A stretch of 64,000 bases of DNA from an uncultured Prevotella sp. (GTDB taxonomy: Bacteria > Bacteroidota > Bacteroidia > Bacteroidales > Bacteroidaceae). The position numbers and the translations under genes are program-made. Numbering within the stretch: the stretch's first letter is position 1; each line of letters begins with the position of its first letter. Below the pieces are notes generated by a model, which was not told where the DNA came from, ran no database searches, and saw only the letters and a list, made by a program, of their open reading frames with translations. Below, in pieces: positions 1-8,832 of this stretch. The stretch lies in assembly GCA_900315635.1 (NCBI GenBank), contig OMZV01000006.1:56130-120129 (forward strand), in the 5' to 3' direction.

Positions 1-538
1 TAATTGGGCTGCGTCGCCATTGCCATGAAGGGTCGCTGACAAAGTTCAAGGTCTTGGCTTGTGACTCGTTTTTACCTGATTTGCCGCATGTTATTTCGAG
101 ATTGAAGAGCAGTGTAAGCGGTCCGTAGTTCGACTTCAACTTATGATAACGGAGTCCGCGCTCATGGTAAAAGCCGTTTCCCAGCCATATTTCAATGGTG
201 TGCTTGCCCTTCGTAATATACGGACTGACGTCAATGACGTTGTAGAAGACTGTCTTGTTGTAATCGCTCCATGCCGGGGAGAGGACATCCAATGGATTAA
301 CTTTCTTGCCATCGATATACAACTCATAACAACCGAGTCCACAAATATATACCGTTGCGTCCTTGATGTTATTCCAACGGCAGTCTATCTCCTTCGAAAG
401 GATTATACTCCTGTCGGCAAGAGAGTCGTCGGCATCGGTCGTTGCGCCAATCCATTGGGCTGTGCCAAAGTCGCCCCGTCCCTCAGCCAATGCCAAGAGC
501 GGAACAATCATCATTATTATGAGCAGATATTTCTTCAT
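1..538 (-). CDS. Secreted alpha-L-rhamnosidase (GH78), N-terminal part only
   Basis: This gene runs off the left edge; only its first 179 codons are present, from the ATG complementary to 536-538. Residues 1-18 look like a signal peptide (MKK, hydrophobic core, ALA). The rest reads as the N-terminal beta-sandwich of bacterial GH78 rhamnosidases: AQWIG near residue 27, YELYIDGKKVNP, and GNGFYHERGLRYHK. The catalytic (alpha/alpha)6 barrel lies outside the window, so activity cannot be checked. It follows the multi-domain gene ending at 617 on the same strand, 78 bases apart, with a palindromic repeat filling the gap, so co-transcription is likely. In an RG-II locus it would remove a terminal rhamnose; which linkage is unknown. 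Confidence 0.75.
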   Translation of the reverse strand, partial: MKKYLLIIMMIVPLLALAEGRGDFGTAQWIGATTDADDSLADRSIILSKEIDCRWNNIKDATVYICGLGCYELYIDGKKVNPLDVLSPAWSDYNKTVFYNVIDVSPYITKGKHTIEIWLGNGFYHERGLRYHKLKSNYGPLTLLFNLEITCGKSGKNESQAKTLNFVSDPSWQWRRSPI

Positions 539-547
539 TCTTTCTTT

Positions 548-619
548 TAGGGGCGACAATCTCCGAATCGCCAAAGCGAGATATTATTGTTTTCGACTGT
601 TCTGAGACCGCCGCACCTA
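548..619. repeat. Family A palindromic element, copy A1 (intergenic, carries a stop codon)
   Basis: A 72-base element with imperfect terminal inverted repeats. The left end begins TAGGGGCGACAATCTCC, and the right end, read on the minus strand, begins TAGGTGCGGCGGTCTC. The right end contains the TAG stop codon (617-619) of the upstream minus-strand glycosidase gene. The left end lies 10 bases before the ATG of the next gene. Related copies sit inside coding sequences at 4150, 7996, 29497, 32723 and 35600. Confidence 0.8.
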
Positions 620-3600
620 CAGGGTGCAGGTGATGCGACCGAGGTCGTTTCGGTGTGCCTTCTTTGTTCCATCGACGAGGAGCGAAAGACCTTTTCCGAT
701 GTGGTATCTGCTGCCATCCTTGTCCCAAACGATGGTGATATTATGTCCATGATAGAGGACATTATCGAGGCAGAAGTAATCCCACTGACCAGCCGGAAGC
801 AATGGATTGACCACCAACTCATTATTCAGTTGAGGACGGAGACCACACAATCCCGTTATAATTAGATCGTTGAAAGTCGAGTGATTGTAATATCTCGAAC
901 GCTCACGGTCGCCCATAAGCCATGCGCCGGTTGTCTCATCGAGGTATTCGCCGATGTAAGGCCGACCACGGTGGCACTGGCTTTCAACATACTTCTGCAT
1001 GTTCTCGAAGTACACCCGATGCCAATAATTCTCGATGAAATCGGCATTTTCAGTTGCGTTTGTCGATTTATTATTGGCTATATCAAGTGGATGAACCTTA
1101 TAGTCGTTGAGCCAGTTTGCCATTGCTGTAAGCGTTTGACTGGTTGCGAAAGGCCACACGGCACCGTCCCATTCACACTTTCCTACGCCATGAGAACGGA
1201 ATTTAGGATTGCTACGCTCGGCTGTCGTTATTCCGTAAGGGGCACGGAAGCCCTTGTCACTGGTAAGTTGCAGCCATGCTTCCGACTCTGTTTTGGAATC
1301 ATCGGCAGCCCCGAAGTACCATGGGAGGAAGCCAATCTCCTCACGAACATTGGCTGACGAGTCGGCAATGGTCACGCCGTTGGCATCGAATACAGGCTTG
1401 TGAACCTCGAAGAATCCGGCTTTTTTATCCCAGAGATTATTGTTTATGAGGCTCTTCAGGGTGTCCGCCTTGTGGAAAAACTCGATTGCTGTTGCATCGT
1501 CATTGGCAAAATGGGCTGCCACTGATATAGCCACCGCATTGCCGAACATATAACTGTTGATGCTCGGACGGGCATTCTTCTCGCGCCTTCCACCGCTAAT
1601 GGTCTCCTCCATAGCGTCACGCACATCATATTGCCAGTACAGTCCGTTGCCGTTCGGTGTCTTCCAGCGGTGGTTGTCCCACTCATTATACTGCCATTTC
1701 ATGCGTGGAAGAAGCGCAATGAGCGATTCCTTATTGCCATCGACGGCATAGCGCTGGAGTATGGAGTACGGTGTCCACTGGCTGTAGAAGTTGATTTTCC
1801 TCATCGGGTTGCCGTCATTGCCATAGTACCAGGTGTGGATTATTCCGTCAAGGTATTTCGGGTTGCGGATCCAACGGCTCTCCATGATATGATGTCCCAA
1901 TGCCGAAGAGATGAGGTTATACTTGTCGGCATACGACCTTGGAACGAGGAACTCGGTCATGGCATAGCCCACCGGTGTCTGCTCGATGTGCTTGCGGAGA
2001 GTCCACCAGCGGTAGTAGTACGTCTGCTCGAACTGCTTGTCGGGGCAGTCGAAGAGCGGAATGTTCGACTTCATCCACTCCCATGAGTCCTTGTTAGGGA
2101 TAGCCTGAACGATGTTTTCGTCCTCCATGCTATTAAAATAGTCGACATAATGTTTGTAATCGGCGGAGCTAAGCACGGCAGCACCGGCATCGTCGGCAAG
2201 GTTCTGCGTCTTGAAGTTGGCTATCCGGTAGACGGCGAGGGTATCGGTATCGCCGGTATTCGGGAGAATCCCGTACCAATCGGCAGGTGTGTCGATAGTA
2301 GGGAATGTCCGTTGGGCACCTGTCCTGAACATAATCCGTTCTATCTTATGTACCGGGGCGAAGAAGATTCGCTCCGTCCGCTTGCCGTTTACATAGAGAG
2401 TAAGCTTGCGGTTGGCGGCATCGAGAGTCGCGTCGAAGTGGTAAGTCTTGTCGGGCTCATAGCTCATGACGTTGCCATAGCGGGCTCCGTTCTTCACTCT
2501 GATGAATCCGTCGTGGGTGAATTCGATGCGGGTGCAAGCTGTTCCCTTCTCGTCCTTAAACTCAATCTGCAACAATCCGTTCCTGTTCTGTGCCGGGTTG
2601 ACATCGAATTGCACGTTCAGCAAGCCCGAAGCAGGGACTTTCCGCTCGGCAACGGCATAGTCGAAGGGATCCTCATCGGAGAGTTTCAGCCATTTGCCAT
2701 CGAGGGAAACGGGTGCCATCTTAGGCGAATAGAGGTTCCATGTGCGTAAGTCTTCGAGTGATTTACACTGAGAAAAGTCGTCATTTGCCTGGGCTGTAGC
2801 CTCTGTCTGGACAGGAACAGGTATGTGGGCGACCCATATATCTTCCTTATTCATCGAGTAGCTCACCCACAAGTCACTGTCATTTGGCGTTCCATTTCCT
2901 TCCTGAATGCCACGGACATACTGCGGTCCACGGCTCTTGAAGTTGCCTCCGTAGCGCATTGGGGGCACTTCTCCACAGACGAGGTTCAACGTTTTATAGT
3001 CGAGTCCGTCACTACTGAGAGATATTCCCAGTGGCCAGCGGTATTCCGATGGATTGTAAACGGTGGCGTAAGTGCCGTCAGTGAGGCGTTGTCCCCATAT
3101 CTTTGCGTTGCTGTTGACGAAGCCCGGGGCACGTTCCGTCAGCGACCAACTGAGTCCTCCGTCCCGGCTCGTTGATGTCAGGGCATGCTTCCATAGCGCA
3201 ACTAGGTTGCCATCGGGCAGAGTATAGTCGTTGTAAGCCTTGTAACCGTTTGGTATCGGGATAAGAGGATCGTTGCGGTCAGCCTCTTCCACCCATTGCA
3301 TTCGGTACCTCGGGTTGGCAAGAATCTCCTCGCAAGCCTTCCTTACGGCTTTCGGCGCATGGCGGTAGTTGGGGTAAGCAGTGTTCTTCTCTGAGAATCC
3401 GTGGTTATAATATATAAAGTATATAGGACCAAAGGTGCCGTCTTCCTTCACTTCACGCACCACCCGACCGATTCCGTTGCCGTCATTAGGGTCGTCCTTG
3501 CGGTCGAGTGCCACTCCGTAATTACCCATTGCAAGGAGTATTCCGCCCTTGGAAACATACCAACCGACACGCTGATGCATGATAGCTTTCAGCGGATGCT

Positions 3601-4981
3601 GTTTGTAAGCATCGGGATATTGGAGCTCGGGATGTGCCTTGTAGTTAGGCTTTGTGAAGTCTTCGGGAACGTCGTAAGTAGGGAACAGCTCCACAGGATC
3701 AGTCCAATGATAACCGTCAACAGATGTCTGCATCATTGTATGCGATGGCGGAACGTGCTCCTCGGCAGGGTCGGAGAGGTAGTGAACGTAGAACTTTCCG
3801 TTCCAGTAAGCCATCATCGGCTGGTGGTTGTATGTCCAGCCATTGCCATTTGCGTTGGTAGGATGTTCCCTGTTGGCTCTGAGTATCTGTATGTTATGCA
3901 CTCCGACAACCGGCGACAGCCGCCCGTCATGGCATGAAGGGTCGGCTTGCGTGGTACCGGAATAGTGCACCCGCTCCGGTTCGAGCATGAGTTTCAATAT
4001 ATGTTCAGGTACCTTGAACATCGTTCCATGCTTGTGTCCTTCGGGAACATCGACCTTATCGGATACGTCCTTGAAGTGTATGAAGTCCTCAGTGAAGGCT
4101 GCCCCAAACCGTTTCAGACGGTAGGCATCATAGTAAACGAGCCATCCCCTAGGGGCGACAATCTCCGAATTGTCGCCTTTCCCATTCCCAGTGAATGTCT
4201 TAATGTCATCACTTCTAAGCTCAACTACCGTCGGACCTTCACAGAATTTATCTGTAAATGGAGCCGAAGCAGCACTCCACGGACCTTCCGGATCGGCTGC
4301 AAAGGAAACCTTTATGTCACGTTCCGGACGGGTATTGTCCTTCAGAATCATGACATAATCCTTCATTCCACGCTTCAGAATGGTGGCGTCTATGCAGCTA
4401 AAGCCCGGGTCAATGAGTAGTTTTCCGGGGGTAAATGTCTTAAAGTCCTTGGTCGTTGAATAGTAAAGACGCTGGTTGTTGTTATGCTCTTCAAGTCCAT
4501 CGGGGAACTTTCCGGGAACACATGAAGCCCAAACAATCATTGCCTGATTGCGTGTGTCGTCCCAAAACAGCTCCGGAGCCCATACATTTACGGTCGTCGT
4601 GTCGGACATAACGGTGACAAACTTTACGTCAGTCCAGTGCATGAGATCCTTGCTTTGGGCATAGCCGAAGCCCCGGTCGCCACGCCAACTACTGGTCCAG
4701 ACGAGTCGGAAGATACCGTCCGGAGTCCGGATAATCGACGGGTCGCGAAGCACTTTCTGCTTGCCTACACGTGGCTCAAGGAATATATCTGGCATAGCCT
4801 TCCAGTGAATGGCATCCTCGCTATAGATGAAACGGAGTCCATCGGTGGCTGGCTCATGGAAAGATGTAGATATAAAGTATTCTTTCTCAGGTGTTGCCGA
4901 CTGCTTCTTTGGTGCCTTTTGGGCATTGCCAACCAACGAAGCCATAAGACATAATACGATTATAAGGGATTTTCTTAACAT
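617..4981 (-). CDS. Secreted multi-domain glycosidase: GH43-like + GH143-like + beta-sandwich + GH142-like
   Basis: A 1,454-residue protein with a signal peptide (residues 1-21, ending GNAQ). Residues about 25-340 resemble a GH43-type propeller (RDPSIIRTPDG, NVWAPELFWD, CEGPTVVE). Residues about 345-730 form a second, sialidase-like propeller resembling GH143. Residues about 735-915 look like a concanavalin-type beta-sandwich. Residues about 940-1454 are an (alpha/alpha)6 domain resembling GH142. GH143 and GH142 are known from the Bacteroides thetaiotaomicron protein BT1020, which removes the RG-II side chain D disaccharide L-arabinofuranose-DHA (DHA is a deoxy-heptulosaric acid). The assignment here is by recall of sequence pattern. 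The extra N-terminal GH43-like module may handle another arabinose. A family A repeat is read in frame at residues 268-277. The gene is divergent from the GH28 gene. Confidence 0.75.
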   Translation of the reverse strand: MLRKSLIIVLCLMASLVGNAQKAPKKQSATPEKEYFISTSFHEPATDGLRFIYSEDAIHWKAMPDIFLEPRVGKQKVLRDPSIIRTPDGIFRLVWTSSWRGDRGFGYAQSKDLMHWTDVKFVTVMSDTTTVNVWAPELFWDDTRNQAMIVWASCVPGKFPDGLEEHNNNQRLYYSTTKDFKTFTPGKLLIDPGFSCIDATILKRGMKDYVMILKDNTRPERDIKVSFAADPEGPWSAASAPFTDKFCEGPTVVELRSDDIKTFTGNGKGDNSEIVAPRGWLVYYDAYRLKRFGAAFTEDFIHFKDVSDKVDVPEGHKHGTMFKVPEHILKLMLEPERVHYSGTTQADPSCHDGRLSPVVGVHNIQILRANREHPTNANGNGWTYNHQPMMAYWNGKFYVHYLSDPAEEHVPPSHTMMQTSVDGYHWTDPVELFPTYDVPEDFTKPNYKAHPELQYPDAYKQHPLKAIMHQRVGWYVSKGGILLAMGNYGVALDRKDDPNDGNGIGRVVREVKEDGTFGPIYFIYYNHGFSEKNTAYPNYRHAPKAVRKACEEILANPRYRMQWVEEADRNDPLIPIPNGYKAYNDYTLPDGNLVALWKHALTSTSRDGGLSWSLTERAPGFVNSNAKIWGQRLTDGTYATVYNPSEYRWPLGISLSSDGLDYKTLNLVCGEVPPMRYGGNFKSRGPQYVRGIQEGNGTPNDSDLWVSYSMNKEDIWVAHIPVPVQTEATAQANDDFSQCKSLEDLRTWNLYSPKMAPVSLDGKWLKLSDEDPFDYAVAERKVPASGLLNVQFDVNPAQNRNGLLQIEFKDEKGTACTRIEFTHDGFIRVKNGARYGNVMSYEPDKTYHFDATLDAANRKLTLYVNGKRTERIFFAPVHKIERIMFRTGAQRTFPTIDTPADWYGILPNTGDTDTLAVYRIANFKTQNLADDAGAAVLSSADYKHYVDYFNSMEDENIVQAIPNKDSWEWMKSNIPLFDCPDKQFEQTYYYRWWTLRKHIEQTPVGYAMTEFLVPRSYADKYNLISSALGHHIMESRWIRNPKYLDGIIHTWYYGNDGNPMRKINFYSQWTPYSILQRYAVDGNKESLIALLPRMKWQYNEWDNHRWKTPNGNGLYWQYDVRDAMEETISGGRREKNARPSINSYMFGNAVAISVAAHFANDDATAIEFFHKADTLKSLINNNLWDKKAGFFEVHKPVFDANGVTIADSSANVREEIGFLPWYFGAADDSKTESEAWLQLTSDKGFRAPYGITTAERSNPKFRSHGVGKCEWDGAVWPFATSQTLTAMANWLNDYKVHPLDIANNKSTNATENADFIENYWHRVYFENMQKYVESQCHRGRPYIGEYLDETTGAWLMGDRERSRYYNHSTFNDLIITGLCGLRPQLNNELVVNPLLPAGQWDYFCLDNVLYHGHNITIVWDKDGSRYHIGKGLSLLVDGTKKAHRNDLGRITCTL
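4150..4177. repeat. Family A element, copy A2, inside the GH43-like domain
   Basis: A half element beginning TAGGGGCGACAATCTCC. It is itself a hairpin: GGCGACAAT and ATTGTCGCC are perfect 9-base arms. It is translated in frame on the minus strand as DNSEIVAP between TFTGNGKG and RGWLVYYD, and probably enlarges a surface loop of the first propeller. Confidence 0.8.
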
Positions 4982-5040
4982 GCGAAGTTCTTGGTAGTTT
5001 TAATAGAAAGACGAAAAAACAACCGATTTGTAATAAAGAA

Positions 5041-5081
5041 ATGAAAACGTTTTGTTTTTTGATTCGTTTGAATTAACTTTG
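5041..5081 (+). promoter_or_regulatory. Promoter of the GH28 gene with overlapping LacI-like operator
   Basis: A Bacteroidetes-type promoter: TTTG at 5051-5054, a 19-base spacer, and TAACTTTG at 5074-5081, about 42 bases before the GH28 start. The palindrome AAAACGTTTT (5044-5053) overlaps the -33 element and resembles LacI-family operators. A similar site, TGCAAACGTTTTCA, lies at 63859. The promoter is well supported by form; the operator is inferred. Confidence 0.6.
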
Positions 5082-5122
5082 CACAGACAAACTATTTTAT
5101 CATAACTAAACCAAATTATCCA

Positions 5123-6487
5123 ATGCGAAAACTATTTGCCTTATTGCTGGTCATGGCTGTTTTGCCGCTTATGGCGGATGCTCCTGAATGGGGAACGACC
5201 TACAAACAGATTGAATCAACAATAAAAGCACCGGTATTTAAGAGTAAGGAATACGTCATTACAAAGTTCGGAGCCAGCACGAAAGCATCGGCTGCACGGA
5301 ATCAGAAAGCTATAAACAAAGCCATTGCAACATGCTCTCGCAAAGGCGGAGGACGTGTCGTCGTGCCTGCTGGAGAATGGAAGACGGGCGCAATAACGCT
5401 TAAGAGCGGCGTGAATCTTGTCGTTGAGAAGGACGCTAAACTCCAGTTCGTGTTCGACACGAGTCTTTATCCTCTTGTCAGAACCCGCTGGGAAGGCATG
5501 GATTGCTATAATTATCAGCCTTGTATTTATGGCGACAGCGTGACGAATGTCGGCATAACGGGCGAAGGAACAATCGATGGCGGTGCATCAAAAGAAGCTT
5601 GGTGGTTTATGACCGGTGTCGAAGGACTTGGTTACAAACAGGGTCTGGAGAACTGCAAGTACTCTGGTTCAAGGAGCAAACTGCTTCAAATGGTTGCCGA
5701 CCAGACCCCTATTGCGCAGCGTCGGTTCGGAAAAGGAAGTGGACTTCGCCCTCAGCTTATCAACATAATGGACGGAACCAACGTTTTAATCGAGGGCGTC
5801 ACGCTGCTCCGTTCGCCGTTCTGGGTTATCCATCCGGTATTCTGCAAGAACCTGACGGTTAAGAATGTGAAGATTTGGAACGAAGGACCTAACGGCGATG
5901 GATGCGATCCTGAGAGCTGCAATGGTGTTCTGATAGAAGGCTGCCGGTTCCATACCGGTGACGACTGTATAGCTATCAAAAGTGGAAGAAACCAGGACGG
6001 ACGTATCGACGGACGCCCTTCTCAGAACATTATAGTAAGGAACTGCGTCATGGAAGACGGTCATGGTGGTGTCGTCATTGGCTCGGAGATTGCTGCCGGG
6101 GCAAAGAACGTATTTGTGGAGAATTGCCACATGGACTCGGAGAACCTCGACCGTGTTATCCGTATCAAGTCAAGTCCGTGTCGTGGTGGCATAACCGAGA
6201 ATGTATTCGTTCGCAATGTTGATGTCGGCAAGTGCGGCGAGGCAGTCTTGAAGATTAACCTCAACTACGATCCTAAGGAGCAATGCTGTCGTGATTATCC
6301 ACCAACGGTCCGTAATATATGGCTTGAGAACGTTACTTGTAACCAAAGCAAAAATGGCGTTTTCATCGTTGGTATGCCCGATCATGACAACGTTTATGAC
6401 ATTCACGTCAAGAACTGCAAGTTCAATGGAATAAAGGAGCAAGCCATTAAGGTCACCGGTCTTGCTCACGGACTATACTTTGAATAA
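5123..6487 (+). CDS. Secreted polygalacturonase-type glycosidase (GH28)
   Basis: A 454-residue protein with a signal peptide (residues 1-18, cleaved near LMADA) and a right-handed beta-helix of the GH28 family. The GH28 signature blocks are all visible: NGDGCDPESC, GDDCIAIKSG, GHGGVVIGSE, and the RIK motif in RVIRIKSS. Together they give the three catalytic aspartates and the substrate-binding Arg and Lys. The family cleaves alpha-1,4-linked galacturonic acid, here plausibly the RG-II backbone or a side-chain GalA. It starts a short plus-strand unit with the DUF5703 gene 66 bases downstream, separated by a hairpin. It has its own promoter at 5051-5081. Confidence 0.9.
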   Translation: MRKLFALLLVMAVLPLMADAPEWGTTYKQIESTIKAPVFKSKEYVITKFGASTKASAARNQKAINKAIATCSRKGGGRVVVPAGEWKTGAITLKSGVNLVVEKDAKLQFVFDTSLYPLVRTRWEGMDCYNYQPCIYGDSVTNVGITGEGTIDGGASKEAWWFMTGVEGLGYKQGLENCKYSGSRSKLLQMVADQTPIAQRRFGKGSGLRPQLINIMDGTNVLIEGVTLLRSPFWVIHPVFCKNLTVKNVKIWNEGPNGDGCDPESCNGVLIEGCRFHTGDDCIAIKSGRNQDGRIDGRPSQNIIVRNCVMEDGHGGVVIGSEIAAGAKNVFVENCHMDSENLDRVIRIKSSPCRGGITENVFVRNVDVGKCGEAVLKINLNYDPKEQCCRDYPPTVRNIWLENVTCNQSKNGVFIVGMPDHDNVYDIHVKNCKFNGIKEQAIKVTGLAHGLYFE

Positions 6488-6493
6488 ATTAAG

Positions 6494-6525
6494 ATAGGCT
6501 AGGCAACACTGTTTGCTTAGCCTAT
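6494..6525 (+). terminator. Hairpin between the GH28 and DUF5703 genes
   Basis: Arms ATAGGCTAGGCAA (6494-6506) and TTGCTTAGCCTAT (6513-6525) pair with one G-U and enclose a 6-base loop. No strong T-run follows, so it may be an attenuator or mRNA-processing site rather than a full terminator. Confidence 0.5.
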
Positions 6526-6553
6526 TGAGTTTATATTAATATTTCATCTTAAG

Positions 6554-8812
6554 ATGCTCAGGAACTTTCTTATATTTCTCTTTTCAGTTTTTGCGTTCAT
6601 TGCTAATGCAGAAAATAATCACCTTTATATCCCTGACAGCTATTCATGGACTACACAAAGCAAGAATAGCAGTGAGTCGATGCCATGCGGGGGAGGGTCA
6701 ATCGGACTGAACGTGTGGGTGGAGAATGGGGATATTCTGTTCTACGTACAGCGGAGTGGAGCCTTCGACGAGAATAACACGATGCTGAAAGCAGGGCGGT
6801 TCAGACTGCAATTCTTCGATGAAAACGGCAAAATTGAAGGACAAAGGGTATTTAAGCAGACACTGAATCTATACTCCAGCGAGATGAAGATAAACATGGA
6901 TGACATCAATACGGTTATCAGTGTTGATGTCTTCAACCCACTAATACAAGTAAAGTTCTATTCGCCGAAGCCAGTAAAGGCTGTCATTAGCTATGAGTCG
7001 TGGCGCTACAAGGACCGTCTTATCCGCAAGATGGAGTTCCAACAGTGCAGCTATAAGTTCGGGAAGGTACCAAACCTTATGACGAAAGCTGATTCGATAG
7101 TCCCCGATAAACACAGCATTCTGTTCTATCATCAGAACCCTGACTCCACCGTCTTTGACGCAACAGCATGGGAACAGGGCCTGCAAGATTGTAGGAAAGA
7201 GATGTTCAATCCTATCGGCAAACTCATCTCCGGTGGCAAGATGGTGTGTCCCGACTTCCGTTTAACGGCTAAACACAATGCGATTTATGCCTCAACGGAT
7301 TACGTTTCATGGCAATTTGAGACGCAAAAAGCCATTAAACGGACTGCGATTTATATAGCTTTGGGTGATACACAAGATGGTCTCGATGCATTTAACAGCC
7401 AAATCAACGAAACATTGAGGCATAACAAGAAGGCTGACTACCAGCATTCCATAACATGGTGGCATAGCTTCTGGCAGCGCAGCTATATCAAAACGGAGAG
7501 CAAGGACAATGCAAAGCTAGCCCAGATGGTACGCAATTACACCCTCTTCCGTTATATGCTTGGCTGCAATGCATTCGGTAAATGGCCGACGAAATTCAAT
7601 GGGGGACTATTTACTTTCGACCCGGTTTATGTCGATCCGAAGTATCCGTTCACCCCGGATTTCCGCCGTTGGGGTGGCGGAACATTCACAGCTCAGAACC
7701 AACGGCTCGTTTATTGGCCGATGATTAAGAGCGGCGATTATGACATGTTGCGGTCGCAACTCGACTTCTATGCCCGTCTTTTGCCAACAGGCATGCTGCG
7801 TTCAAAGGTCTATTGGGGTCATGGCGGTGCTTATTTCAATGAGCAAATAGAAAATTTTGGACTGCCAAATATCGATGAATACGGCAAAAAACGTCCTTCA
7901 GGCTTCGATCCCGGAGTTGAATACAACGCATGGCTTGAATACACTTGGGACACCGCCCTCGAGTTCTGCGGCATTGCCCTCGCCGCTTCCAACGCAGGGG
8001 CGACAATCTCCGAATTGTCGCCAAAAGCAGGAACGGCAATCTCTGGGTCGTCAAAAGCAATGTCTTTTGATGTCTCCCCTTATATCCCACTCATCAAGCA
8101 GTGCCTCCGTTTCTTCGATGAGCACTACCAGTGGCAGGCAAAACGGCTCGGACGTAAAGCCCTTGACGGCGACGGACACCTTATTATATACCCCGGCTCT
8201 GGCTGTGAGACCTTCAAGATGGCTTACAATCCGGCAAGCACGATAGCCGGACTGGCATTCGTTTCGAAAGCATTATGCGACTACCTTATCCGCACAAATT
8301 CCGACAGCGACACCATTGCCGTTTATAAAGCTATCGAGAAAAGGATACCGGAAATACCTACCCGATACATCAACGGACACAAGACTATAGCGCCAGCCGT
8401 CACGTGGGCGAGGATAAACAACCGCGAGCTGCCACAACTCTACCCCGTTTTCCCGTGGCATCTCTATGGCGTGGGACACGATTCCCTGCAAACAGCCATC
8501 AACACATGGCTCTACGACCCATACGTAAAACAATTCAAGGGAGTAACCAGTTGGGAGCAAGCCAATATCTTTGCAGCCGATTTAGGACTGACCGATGAGG
8601 CAGCCGAGCTCAACTATGAGAAACTAAAAGACGGTCCGTACAGGTTCCCCGCATTCTGGGGACCGGGCCACGATTGGGCTCCCGACCACAACTGGGGTGG
8701 CAGTGGAATGATTGGATTACAGGAAATGCTGTTACAGTTTGACAAAAGCAATAAGCCAATCATCAAACCAGCATGGCCCAATGATTGGCTTGTGAAATTC
8801 AAATTGGAATAA
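6554..8812 (+). CDS. Secreted DUF5703-type protein with GH95-like (alpha/alpha)6 fold
   Basis: A 752-residue protein with a signal peptide (residues 1-19). The N-terminal beta-domain (about residues 20-280, with MPCGGGSIGLNVWVENGD) matches the DUF5703 pattern. An (alpha/alpha)6 barrel follows (about 300-750, with FNGGLFTFDP, RRWGGGTFTAQNQR and FKGVTSWEQANIF). This layout is that of GH95/GH65-like enzymes, but no activity is known to me for this group. The conserved GCETFKMAYNPASTIAG stretch may line the active site. Residues 481-501 are a Ser/Ala/Lys-rich segment encoded by a family A repeat (7996-8055), in frame and interrupting an otherwise compact helical region. The gene ends 20 bases from the convergent sigma factor gene. 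Its role in pectin breakdown is inferred from context. Confidence 0.75.
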   Translation: MLRNFLIFLFSVFAFIANAENNHLYIPDSYSWTTQSKNSSESMPCGGGSIGLNVWVENGDILFYVQRSGAFDENNTMLKAGRFRLQFFDENGKIEGQRVFKQTLNLYSSEMKINMDDINTVISVDVFNPLIQVKFYSPKPVKAVISYESWRYKDRLIRKMEFQQCSYKFGKVPNLMTKADSIVPDKHSILFYHQNPDSTVFDATAWEQGLQDCRKEMFNPIGKLISGGKMVCPDFRLTAKHNAIYASTDYVSWQFETQKAIKRTAIYIALGDTQDGLDAFNSQINETLRHNKKADYQHSITWWHSFWQRSYIKTESKDNAKLAQMVRNYTLFRYMLGCNAFGKWPTKFNGGLFTFDPVYVDPKYPFTPDFRRWGGGTFTAQNQRLVYWPMIKSGDYDMLRSQLDFYARLLPTGMLRSKVYWGHGGAYFNEQIENFGLPNIDEYGKKRPSGFDPGVEYNAWLEYTWDTALEFCGIALAASNAGATISELSPKAGTAISGSSKAMSFDVSPYIPLIKQCLRFFDEHYQWQAKRLGRKALDGDGHLIIYPGSGCETFKMAYNPASTIAGLAFVSKALCDYLIRTNSDSDTIAVYKAIEKRIPEIPTRYINGHKTIAPAVTWARINNRELPQLYPVFPWHLYGVGHDSLQTAINTWLYDPYVKQFKGVTSWEQANIFAADLGLTDEAAELNYEKLKDGPYRFPAFWGPGHDWAPDHNWGGSGMIGLQEMLLQFDKSNKPIIKPAWPNDWLVKFKLE
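7996..8055. repeat. Family A element, copy A3, in frame in the DUF5703 gene
   Basis: One clean half, starting AGGGGCGACAATCTCC (7996-8022), is followed by a decayed second half with GGCAATCTCTGGGTCGTC. The insertion is translated as AGATISELSPKAGTAISGSS. Both halves lie in the same orientation, so the copy looks like a tandem or rearranged element. Confidence 0.75.
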
Positions 8813-8832
8813 CAGTAACACCAAAAATATTA

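Noticed and set aside
7996-8055. Low-complexity Ser/Ala segment as evidence of a frameshift or assembly error
   Set aside because: The reading frame continues with conserved family sequence on both sides and the DNA matches a dispersed repeat, so an in-frame insertion is the simpler reading.
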